Shown here: in pieces, positions 1 through 5,382 of the stretch
Layout of the letters: each line of letters begins with the position of its first letter
How positions within the stretch are numbered: the first letter of the stretch is position 1
Assembly (NCBI GenBank): GCA_934338765.1
Contig: CAKRHL010000108.1
Coordinates: 1 to 6,904 of the forward strand
Origin: an uncultured Lachnospiraceae bacterium
Lineage (GTDB): Bacteria; Bacillota; Clostridia; Lachnospirales; Lachnospiraceae
Direction of reading: 5' to 3'
Length of the DNA: 6,904 nt
Position numbers and translations under genes: made by a program
The notes under the pieces: generated by a model
What the model was told of the DNA's origin: nothing
What the model saw: the letters and a program-made list of their open reading frames with translations, nothing else
The model's database searches: none

Positions 1-950
1 TTAAGCCAAACCCAACGATCGAGAATGTTCAGACAGGTGTAGCAGCATGTAAGGCAGCAGGCGCTGATTACATTATTGCGATCGGTGGCGGTTCTTCCAT
101 GGATACCGCAAAGGGTGTTGGTATCATTATGGAGAATCCGGATTTTGCAGATGTACGCAGCCTGGAGGGTGTTGCTGATACAAAGCACAAGAGTATGCCG
201 ATCTTTGCTGTACCAACCACAGCAGGTACCGCCGCAGAGGTTACGATCAATTATGTTATTACAGATGTAGAGAAGAATCGCAAGATGGTATGTGTAGATC
301 CACATGATATTCCGGTTGTTGCATTTATTGATCCGGAGATGATGTCCAGTATGCCGAAGGGACTGACAGCCGCTACCGGTATGGATGCCCTGACCCATGC
401 GATCGAGGGTTATATCACTGCAGGAGCATGGGAGCTTTCTGATATGTTCCATCTGAAAGCGATCGAGATCATTTCCCGTTCTCTTAGAGGAGCGGTTGAC
501 AATACACCGGAAGGCAGAGAGGGCATGGCACTGGGACAGTATGTTGCAGGTATGGGCTTCTCCAATGTAGGTCTCGGCATCGTTCATTCTATGGCTCATC
601 CACTGGGAGCTCTTTATGATACACCACATGGTGTGGCCAATGCGATCATTCTGCCGACTGTTATGGAGTATAATGCAGATGCAACAGGAGACAAGTACAA
701 ATATATCGCACAGGCTATGGGTGTAGAGGGAACAGAAAACATGTCCCAGGAGGAGTACCGCAAGGCTGCCATTGATGCCGTTCGTAAATTGTCTCAGGAT
801 GTTGGCATTCCGGAAGATCTCAAGGAGATTGTCAAGAAAGAGGATATTCCTTTCCTTGCACAGTCCGCATATGACGATGCATGCCGTCCGGGTAATCCGA
901 AGGAGACATCTGTGGAGGATATCACAGCATTGTATGAGAGCCTGATCTGA
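1..950 (+). CDS. fucO: Lactaldehyde reductase / 1,2-propanediol oxidoreductase (iron-containing alcohol dehydrogenase), 5' truncated by window edge
   Basis: This enzyme reduces lactaldehyde to 1,2-propanediol with NADH in the cytosol, the disposal step of fucose and rhamnose fermentation. The frame is open from base 1 (first full codon at 3) to TGA at 948-950. About 68 N-terminal residues lie outside the window, judging from collinearity with E. coli FucO (382 aa) as I remember it. The dinucleotide-binding GGGSSMDTAKG loop begins near base 87. The four metal ligands of the iron-containing ADH family are all present at the expected spacing: Asp at 384-386, His at 396-398 (GMDALTHAIEGY), His at 585-587 (GIVHSMAHPLG) and His at 627-629 (TPHG). 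They match E. coli D196, H200, H263 and H277 without gaps. The segments VPTTAGTAAEVTINYVITD and VDPHDIPVVAFID are typical of the FucO subfamily rather than generic butanol dehydrogenases. The next gene, glyS, is functionally unrelated and has its own promoter, so an operon is unlikely. Substrate is inferred from subfamily. Confidence 0.93.
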   Translation, partial: KPNPTIENVQTGVAACKAAGADYIIAIGGGSSMDTAKGVGIIMENPDFADVRSLEGVADTKHKSMPIFAVPTTAGTAAEVTINYVITDVEKNRKMVCVDPHDIPVVAFIDPEMMSSMPKGLTAATGMDALTHAIEGYITAGAWELSDMFHLKAIEIISRSLRGAVDNTPEGREGMALGQYVAGMGFSNVGLGIVHSMAHPLGALYDTPHGVANAIILPTVMEYNADATGDKYKYIAQAMGVEGTENMSQEEYRKAAIDAVRKLSQDVGIPEDLKEIVKKEDIPFLAQSAYDDACRPGNPKETSVEDITALYESLI

Positions 951-1009
951 TCTTATAACCGGATCTGATATATAAGATTTGATAAATATAATATGTAGAA
1001 ACAGATTAT

Positions 1010-1061
1010 ATGTGTCTGTGGGAGTACTTGCTATGGCAGGTGATCCTGCAGGCACATTTTT
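1010..1061 (+). terminator. Long hairpin plus T-tract after fucO; probable intrinsic terminator
   Basis: The left arm at 1010-1023 (ATGTGTCTGTGGGA) pairs with 1044-1057 (TCCTGCAGGCACAT) over 14 bp including three G-U pairs. After a 2x2 internal loop, ACTTGC (1026-1031) pairs with GCAGGT (1036-1041) around a TATG loop (1032-1035). Five T residues (1057-1061) follow. It lies 59 nt past the fucO stop and upstream of the best glyS promoter, so its simplest role is fucO termination. It is longer than most intrinsic terminators and could instead be a structured small RNA or a leader element. Confidence 0.62.
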
Positions 1062-1106
1062 GTGTGGAAACTGTGGAAAGAAGGTTCGATCGTATCAAGG
1101 GTCTAC

Positions 1107-1135
1107 TTGCATTCTAAGGAAGATAATGGTATATT
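1107..1135 (+). promoter_or_regulatory. Probable sigma-A promoter of glyS
   Basis: TTGCAT (1107-1112) is separated by 17 bp from TATATT (1130-1135), with an extended -10 TGG at 1127-1129. The -35 is only a half match to TTGACA, but the 17-bp spacing and extended -10 compensate. Transcription would begin near 1142, leaving a leader of about 32 nt. That leader carries the GGAGG ribosome site at 1163-1167, 6 nt before the glyS ATG. No T-box sequence (AGGGTGGNACCGCG type) is visible in 951-1173. Confidence 0.55.
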
Positions 1136-1173
1136 TAGAAGCAGTAAATTCATCAATGGAATGGAGGATAATC

Positions 1174-2562
1174 ATGGAAAAAACAATGGAGAAGATTCAG
1201 GCACTGGCAAAAGCGAGAGGTTTTATTTATCCTGGATCTGAAATTTATGGAGGACTTGCGAATACATGGGATTATGGCAATCTTGGTGTAGAGCTGAAAA
1301 ATAACGTAAAGCAGGCATGGTGGCAGAAGTTTATTCGTGAGAATAAATACAATGTTGGTATTGATTGTGCAATCCTTATGAACCCGCAGACATGGGTGGC
1401 ATCCGGTCATCTTGGCAGCTTCTCTGATCCGTTGATGGATTGTAAGGAGTGTCACGAGCGTTTCCGTGCAGATCAGCTGATCGAGAAGTTTGCGGAGGAG
1501 AACAGCATTGAGCTCGATGGCAGTGTAGATGGATGGAGCAATGAGAAGATGCAGGATTTCATTTCTGAGCACAGCGTTCCATGTCCAACCTGTGGTAAGC
1601 ATAACTTTACCGATATCCGTCAGTTTAACCTGATGTTCAAGACATTCCAGGGTGTTACTGAGGATGCAAAGAATACCGTATATCTTCGTCCGGAGACAGC
1701 ACAGGGTATTTTTGTCAATTTCAAGAATGTACAGAGAACCTCCAGAAAGAAGATTCCATTTGGTATCGGCCAGGTTGGTAAGTCATTCCGTAATGAGATC
1801 ACACCGGGTAACTTTACATTCCGTACCCGCGAGTTTGAGCAGATGGAGCTGGAGTTCTTCTGTGAGCCGGATACCGATCTGGAGTGGTTTGCATACTGGA
1901 AAGACTTCTGTATTAACTGGCTGCAGACACTGGGTATTAAGCCGGATGAGATGCGTGTTCGTGATCACGATAAGGAGGAGCTTTCCTTCTATAGTAAAGC
2001 AACATCTGATATTGAGTTCCTGTTCCCGTTTGGATGGGGTGAACTCTGGGGTATCGCTGATCGTACCAATTACGATCTGAGCCGTCATGCAGAGACCTCC
2101 GGTGAGGATATGAGCTACTTTGATGATACGAAGAATGAAAAATACATTCCTTATGTAATTGAGCCATCTCTCGGAGCAGATCGTGTGACACTTGCATTCC
2201 TTTGCAGCGCATACGATGAGGAGGAGCTGGAGGGCGGAGATGTCCGTACCGTGATGCATTTCCATCCGGCAATCGCACCGGTCAAGATCGGTGTGCTTCC
2301 ATTATCCAAAAAGCTGGGCGAGCAGGCTGAGAAGATTTATGAGACATTGTCTAAGACATACAATTGTGAGTATGATGACAGAGGAAACATTGGAAAGCGT
2401 TATCGCCGCCAGGATGAGATCGGTACTCCGTACTGCATCACATATGACTTTGACTCTGAAGAGGATGGTGCGGTCACGGTTCGTGATCGTGATACCATGG
2501 AGCAGGAGCGTATTAAGATTGAGGATCTTCCAAGCTATTTTGCAGGAAAGTTTACTTTCTGA
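1174..2562 (+). CDS. glyS: Glycyl-tRNA synthetase, single-chain alpha2 type (class II)
   Basis: It charges tRNA-Gly with glycine in the cytosol, working as a homodimer. From ATG 1174 it is 462 aa, the usual size of the bacterial alpha2 enzyme. Class II landmarks appear in order: motif 1 region with [18 protein letters not shown] (about residues 25-42), [10 protein letters not shown] (172-181), motif 2 with [14 protein letters not shown] (216-229) and motif 3 with [14 protein letters not shown] (330-343). An anticodon-binding domain spans roughly 368-457, ending [12 protein letters not shown]. Two CxxC pairs, CKEC (90-93) and CPTC (137-140), could bind zinc in the insertion domain. The frame stays open upstream to a TTG at 979, but that 65-residue extension is rejected: GGAGG at 1163-1167 sits 6 nt before ATG 1174, a promoter lies inside the extension, and homologues start with a similar [22 protein letters not shown]-terminus. 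A strong terminator follows, so the unit is monocistronic. Confidence 0.97.
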   Translation: MEKTMEKIQALAKARGFIYPGSEIYGGLANTWDYGNLGVELKNNVKQAWWQKFIRENKYNVGIDCAILMNPQTWVASGHLGSFSDPLMDCKECHERFRADQLIEKFAEENSIELDGSVDGWSNEKMQDFISEHSVPCPTCGKHNFTDIRQFNLMFKTFQGVTEDAKNTVYLRPETAQGIFVNFKNVQRTSRKKIPFGIGQVGKSFRNEITPGNFTFRTREFEQMELEFFCEPDTDLEWFAYWKDFCINWLQTLGIKPDEMRVRDHDKEELSFYSKATSDIEFLFPFGWGELWGIADRTNYDLSRHAETSGEDMSYFDDTKNEKYIPYVIEPSLGADRVTLAFLCSAYDEEELEGGDVRTVMHFHPAIAPVKIGVLPLSKKLGEQAEKIYETLSKTYNCEYDDRGNIGKRYRRQDEIGTPYCITYDFDSEEDGAVTVRDRDTMEQERIKIEDLPSYFAGKFTF

Positions 2563-2572
2563 TCATTTAAGG

Positions 2573-2591
2573 ATTGACAGAATATGTCAAT
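2573..2591. repeat. Small inverted repeat ATTGACA-N5-TGTCAAT after glyS
   Basis: ATTGACA (2573-2579) and TGTCAAT (2585-2591) form a perfect 7-bp inverted repeat around GAATA, 10 nt past the glyS stop. No T-tract follows, so it is not a terminator. The symmetry would suit a dimeric repressor, but it matches no operator I recognise and lies about 150 bp upstream of the next promoter. It may be chance. Confidence 0.35.
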
Positions 2592-2619
2592 AAAATAAGC
2601 ATATATGACAATGAAACAG

Positions 2620-2661
2620 GATGGTAATTTTGTTTGTTCGACAAAATTACCATCTTTTTTT
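2620..2661 (+). terminator. Intrinsic terminator of glyS
   Basis: GATGGTAATTTTGT (2620-2633) pairs perfectly with ACAAAATTACCATC (2641-2654) over 14 bp around the 7-nt loop TTGTTCG, followed by seven T residues (2655-2661). It lies 57 nt past the glyS stop and isolates glyS from the downstream gene. Confidence 0.93.
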
Positions 2662-2725
2662 GCAAATATGGAGAAAATGCCTGTAATGTAATAAAAACTT
2701 AATAATCTTTTGTGCAATGTGACTA

Positions 2726-2754
2726 TTGAAATGTCATAATTGCCATGCTAGAAT
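2726..2754 (+). promoter_or_regulatory. Sigma-A promoter of the lysine-rich secreted protein gene
   Basis: TTGAAA (2726-2731), a 17-bp spacer and TAGAAT (2749-2754) are each one base or two from consensus, and TGC at 2746-2748 makes an extended -10. Transcription would begin near 2761. The leader of about 38 nt carries AAGGGGG (2784-2790), 8 nt before ATG 2799. Together these suggest strong expression. Confidence 0.75.
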
Positions 2755-2798
2755 TTCGACTGTAACAAGAAATCCACTATTATAAGGGGGAAAACATC

Positions 2799-3761
2799 AT
2801 GAAGACTTCTATGAAGAAAGTACTTTCATTGGCTTTGGCTGGAGCAGTTGCACTTACAAGTGTATTTTCTGCAAACGTAGCAGATGCTTCTAATGCCAAG
2901 AAGGCAGCCGCTGTTCCTACAGCAAAGCTTTCAATCGCAGCAGCAAAGGATAAGGCTGTTGCCGCTTCTACAACAGTAACAGGTGTTGCAATCTCTACAA
3001 AGGGTGCTCTTACCTGCAAGTATGACGCAAAGCTTGCTACAAGCATTGCTACTGCTTCTGCAGTTGTAGTTTCCGGTGACGCTATTAAAGTAACTGTTAC
3101 AGCTACTAAGGCCGCTGTAGCATGTACTGATGCAGCAGTTAGCGTTGTTTCTGCAAATAAAGAGATCGCTAAGGTGCTTGTAACAATTAAGGGTGCTGCA
3201 AAGACAAAGGCTACCAAGTCTATCAAGTTCAAGAAGAAAAAAGTAGTTATCGCCGCTGGCAGCAGCAAGAAGCTTGCTTACACTGTTAAGAAGGCAGCTG
3301 CAGCAGACGCAGCAAAGAAGGTTACCGTGGCATCTGCAAACAAGAAGATCGCTAAGGCTACTTTGGTAAAGGGTCAGAAGAAGGTTAAGATTGCTGTACC
3401 TAAGAAAGCAAAGGCTGGTACATCTACAAACGTAACGCTTAAGTCTGGTTCTAAGAAGGCTACTATCAAGGTATTCGTTAAGAATCCTGCAAAGAAGGTA
3501 ACTGCAAAGAAAGCTACAGTTGTGATCAAGAAGAATAAGACAAAGAAGATCAAAGTAACCGTAAAGGCTAAGAACAACAAGAAGGCTACTACAGATACTG
3601 TTAAGGTTACACCATCTAACAAGAAGGCTGTAAAGGTTAAATCAGCAGTAGCTAAGAAGGGTAAAGTTGTTATTACCGTTAAGGCTAAGAAGGCCGGAAA
3701 AGCAAAACTGACTGTTAAGGTTGGTGCTAAGAAGGCTACCGTTAATGTAAGAGTTAAATAA
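2799..3761 (+). CDS. Secreted, extremely lysine/alanine-rich protein with Big_2-like repeats
   Basis: I do not recognise a named protein. Residues 1-30 form a signal peptide: KTSMKK, a hydrophobic LSLALAGAVALTSVFS core and a VADA|S cleavage site after A30, giving a mature protein of 290 aa. By hand count there are 76 Lys, 67 Ala, 48 Val and about 35 Thr, with 1 Arg, 7 Asp, 1 Glu, no His and no Trp, so net charge is near +69. Residues 149-228 and 241-320 are two similar 80-residue units, each starting VVI and ending GxKKATxxVxVK. The alternating Val/Thr/Lys strands and the NKK-ending turn resemble bacterial Ig-like (Big_2) domains. A degenerate third unit may lie around 90-145. Two Cys (73, 109) could form a disulfide. 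There is no LPXTG, SLH or C-terminal membrane anchor, so it is either released or held by charge on anionic wall polymers (inference). Its own strong promoter and terminator make it monocistronic and probably abundant. Binding, adhesion or structural roles are all possible. Confidence 0.85.
   Translation: MKTSMKKVLSLALAGAVALTSVFSANVADASNAKKAAAVPTAKLSIAAAKDKAVAASTTVTGVAISTKGALTCKYDAKLATSIATASAVVVSGDAIKVTVTATKAAVACTDAAVSVVSANKEIAKVLVTIKGAAKTKATKSIKFKKKKVVIAAGSSKKLAYTVKKAAAADAAKKVTVASANKKIAKATLVKGQKKVKIAVPKKAKAGTSTNVTLKSGSKKATIKVFVKNPAKKVTAKKATVVIKKNKTKKIKVTVKAKNNKKATTDTVKVTPSNKKAVKVKSAVAKKGKVVITVKAKKAGKAKLTVKVGAKKATVNVRVK
3243..3482 (+). repeat. Big_2-like repeat unit 1 (residues 149-228) of the lysine-rich protein
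   Basis: This 80-codon unit runs from VVIAAGSSKKLAYTV to LKSGSKKATIKVFVK. It aligns to residues 241-320 with the same total length and about one compensated gap. The 13-mer CTAAGAAGGCTAC occurs at 3451-3463 and again exactly 276 bp (92 codons) later, so the relationship is visible in DNA as well as protein. Confidence 0.7.
3519..3758 (+). repeat. Big_2-like repeat unit 2 (residues 241-320) of the lysine-rich protein
   Basis: This second 80-codon unit runs from VVIKKNKTKKIKVTV to VKVGAKKATVNVRVK and ends the protein. It is even more lysine-rich than unit 1. The KKAGKAKLTVKVGAKKATVNVRVK end has the GxAxLTV...ATVxVxV pattern of a Big_2 domain's last strands. The shared 13-mer with unit 1 lies at 3727-3739. 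Confidence 0.7.
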
Positions 3762-3788
3762 TTACATTCTTTGGCGATGAAGCTTGAG

Positions 3789-3821
3789 GGTGTCGCACTG
3801 GTGACAGTGCGGCACCTTTTT
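3789..3821 (+). terminator. Intrinsic terminator of the lysine-rich protein gene
   Basis: GGTGTCGCACTG (3789-3800) pairs with CAGTGCGGCACC (3805-3816) over 12 bp with one G-U pair, closed by a GTGA (GNRA-type) tetraloop and followed by five T residues (3817-3821). It starts 27 nt past the stop codon. Confidence 0.93.
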
Positions 3822-3843
3822 CCTATATAATAATTTGTATATG

Positions 3844-3861
3844 TGGTATAGTTGTTATACA
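3844..3861 (+). promoter_or_regulatory. Candidate extended -10 promoter(s) for the C39-like peptidase gene
   Basis: Two overlapping extended -10 elements lie between the terminator and the gene: TGG-TATAGT (3844-3852) and TGT-TATACA (3853-3861). Neither has a good -35; TTGTAT (3835-3840) is the nearest but sits only 15 bp before TATACA. One probably starts the transcript, near 3860 or 3868, but I cannot choose between them. Confidence 0.4.
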
Positions 3862-3906
3862 GGAAAAAGGTGTCGCGGTCTGGGAGAAGCTACGGAGGAA
3901 AAATGA

Positions 3907-4800
3907 ATGGGTACAACACAGAGAAAGAAACATTGGGGAAGCAGAAAAAAAAGATATATGCTTATATGGAGCTGTGTGATATTTGTATGTGCCTCTATGC
4001 TGATTTCCTCTATGTGGAGTGGATGGAAACGCAGAAAGATTTTTCAAGGGAAGAAGCAGATGGCTGATATGACGGCTCCTGCCGTTTCACCGATAGAAAC
4101 CGGAACACCGGAACCTACAGAGCCGGCGGAGAGTACGCCAAAGCCTGTTATCAAAACAGTGGACAAAACAAAGGGTATATATACATTCCTGCAGGGACCC
4201 AGATCATGGAACAGAGGGATCGACTGGTCCGGAGAATGGGGCGAAAGCTATATGGATGGAGGTTCTTTCGGAGGATTTGGCTGTGGCTTGTGTTGTATGG
4301 CCAATATTTATTCTTCATTGACAGAGTATCAGTGTTCTCCGATCGATATGTACCAATATGCCAAAAAACATACCGGATATGGAGGAGGGATGGCGATTGA
4401 CTGGGGATATATCCGCAGGGGGCTGACCTCTTTGGGATTTCGATGTCATGTGGAACGTAAGCAGGAAACATATCGTGAGTTTCGTGAGGCAGTTAAGAGA
4501 TCGAAATGTGCGATCGTGCTGGTTTCCAGTGCAAATTCAACGGTACACTGGAAGAACACCCCGGGACATTATGTGACGATTTTTGAGTTTGATGAAAAGA
4601 ACGATAAAGTATTTTTGGCGGATTCCGGGGATCCGGATCATAACCGTCAATGGATCCATCTGAAAAAGGTGTACCGGTCCTTAAAGACAGCCAGTAACTG
4701 GCAATATCTGGTGGTTCGTGGTTATGATCGGAATAAGGACACATGGCGGCATAAAAGGACATCCGGTCAGTGGAACCGCCCATCCTATTTGAAGCAATAG
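3907..4800 (+). CDS. Membrane-anchored C39-like cysteine peptidase (Peptidase_C39_2 type)
   Basis: This 297-aa protein has a basic N-terminus (QRKKHWGSRKKR), one membrane helix at about residues 18-38, a Pro/Thr/Glu-rich linker at 58-82 and an outward-facing papain-like domain at about 88-275. Probable catalytic residues are Cys126 in GGFGCGLCCMANIYSSL (codon 4282-4284), His221 in TPGHYVTIFEFDE (4567-4569) and Asp239 in VFLADSGDP (4621-4623). That order and spacing, with a GCGxxx helix start and a GHYVTI strand, is typical of C39-like peptidases. The family includes bacteriocin-leader peptidases that cut after Gly-Gly, but this protein has no ABC transporter domains and no bacteriocin gene is nearby, so its substrate is unknown. 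I do not see an obvious oxyanion-hole Gln just before Cys126. ATG 3907 is chosen because GGAGG (3894-3898) lies 8 nt upstream; an ATG at 3903 is in another frame and too close. It is tail-to-tail with the minus-strand gene, with 7 bp between stops. Confidence 0.83.
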   Translation: MGTTQRKKHWGSRKKRYMLIWSCVIFVCASMLISSMWSGWKRRKIFQGKKQMADMTAPAVSPIETGTPEPTEPAESTPKPVIKTVDKTKGIYTFLQGPRSWNRGIDWSGEWGESYMDGGSFGGFGCGLCCMANIYSSLTEYQCSPIDMYQYAKKHTGYGGGMAIDWGYIRRGLTSLGFRCHVERKQETYREFREAVKRSKCAIVLVSSANSTVHWKNTPGHYVTIFEFDEKNDKVFLADSGDPDHNRQWIHLKKVYRSLKTASNWQYLVVRGYDRNKDTWRHKRTSGQWNRPSYLKQ

Positions 4801-4807
4801 GCAGGGT

Positions 4808-5230
4808 TCAGAAGATCCGATAGTGAGGCAGGGGGATGCCAAGCAGCATATAGCGCATGAAATCAAACAGCAGGATGGCAGGGCCGGAGAGAAGAAACCA
4901 TAAGGAGCTGTTTAACAGACAGATCTGACCATGGAGATTGAAGGTGCGTCCGGTATAATCCCAGACATTTAAATGGAGCTGACGGTTTACGACGACCCCC
5001 ACCAGATATTCTATGACGGTGATCATAAGTCCGCACATCAGCATCTGCAGCAGCAGAGAAAGCTGGGAATGAAAAAAGTGTTCAATGACACCGATCAATA
5101 AAAAACATAGCCCGGCGGTAAAAAACATGGAGATATGGGAGTATCCCCGGTATAAAATTTCAATGCCGCAGTAAAGGAAGCCTCCGGTAAAAAATATAAT
5201 GGAATATGCCTGGATGGGAGAGAGTGCCAT
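4808..5230 (-). CDS. CmpB-family integral membrane protein (putative ABC-transporter type IV, PF06541-like)
   Basis: From ATG 5230 this is a 140-aa protein with four likely membrane helices, at about 8-25, 34-50, 57-80 and 104-123. The family signature is clear: an E-Y-x-x-G helix (IEYLVGVVVN, 73-82), then NVWDYTGRTFNLHGQICL (88-105) and the following SSLWFLLSGPAI helix. The GIEILYR segment near the N-terminus matches the usual GWxxE start. The family name implies transport, but its function is not established and no ATPase partner lies beside it. The frame also extends to a GTG at 5254 (148 aa), which has no ribosome site. ATG 5230 has only AGAAAGG about 12 nt upstream, so the start is uncertain. 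It ends 7 bp from the C39-like peptidase stop with no terminator between, so the two transcripts probably overlap as antisense RNAs. Confidence 0.8.
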   Translation of the reverse strand: MALSPIQAYSIIFFTGGFLYCGIEILYRGYSHISMFFTAGLCFLLIGVIEHFFHSQLSLLLQMLMCGLMITVIEYLVGVVVNRQLHLNVWDYTGRTFNLHGQICLLNSSLWFLLSGPAILLFDFMRYMLLGIPLPHYRIF

Positions 5231-5307
5231 ATAAATACCATACCTTTCTAACACAAATGATTGACAGCATTAGTATGATATTTTTTGTGTTTGTTTATAC
5301 CTCTCTC

Positions 5308-5337
5308 TTGAAGAAACAGCTGGGAATATGTTACACT
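5308..5337 (+). promoter_or_regulatory. Probable sigma-A promoter of the serine hydrolase gene
   Basis: TTGAAG (5308-5313), an 18-bp spacer and TACACT (5332-5337), with an extended -10 TGT at 5329-5331. Transcription would begin near 5344, leaving a leader of about 40 nt with AGGAG at 5374-5378. Confidence 0.6.
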
Positions 5338-5382
5338 ATATCTGTATGTTTTTTAGCAAAAAGATGAATCAACAGGAGCAGA

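Noticed and set aside
950..978. ATCTTATA/TATAAGAT hairpin directly at the fucO stop as a terminator
   Set aside because: An 8-bp AT-rich stem with a 13-nt loop and no T-tract is too weak; the hairpin at 1010-1061 is far better.
987..992. Perfect TATAAT as the glyS promoter
   Set aside because: No acceptable -35 at 16-18 bp and no extended -10; transcripts from it would meet the 1010-1061 terminator-like hairpin at once. It is kept only as a possible small-RNA promoter.
979..1173. In-frame 65-residue N-terminal extension of glyS from TTG 979, containing a CGNCG motif
   Set aside because: The known GlyRS N-terminus, a GGAGG site at 1163-1167 and a promoter inside the extension all point to ATG 1174; the extension also runs through the 1010-1061 hairpin.
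2780..3268. Minus-strand 162-codon open frame antisense to the lysine-rich gene
   Set aside because: It arises from the low-complexity Lys/Ala codons; its Ala/Val/Phe-rich translation mirrors the sense strand and it has no ribosome site of its own that I can see.
3374..3622. Minus-strand 82-codon hydrophobic frame that looks like a membrane protein
   Set aside because: Reverse complement of AAG/AAA-rich codons gives Phe/Leu by necessity; the sense gene is well supported.
2799..3761. Lysine-rich protein as a histone H1-like DNA-binding protein
   Set aside because: Composition is similar, but a clear signal peptide with an ADA cleavage site and beta-strand-like repeats indicate export.
3852..4067. 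71-codon frame overlapping the start of the C39-like peptidase gene
   Set aside because: Its internal ATG at 3903 is only 4 nt from GGAGG, and the overlapping 297-codon frame has a recognisable domain and better spacing.
2799..4800. Lysine-rich protein as a C39 peptidase substrate in a bacteriocin-like system
   Set aside because: It carries a standard signal peptide rather than a Gly-Gly leader, contains no Gly-Gly, and no exporter gene is present.
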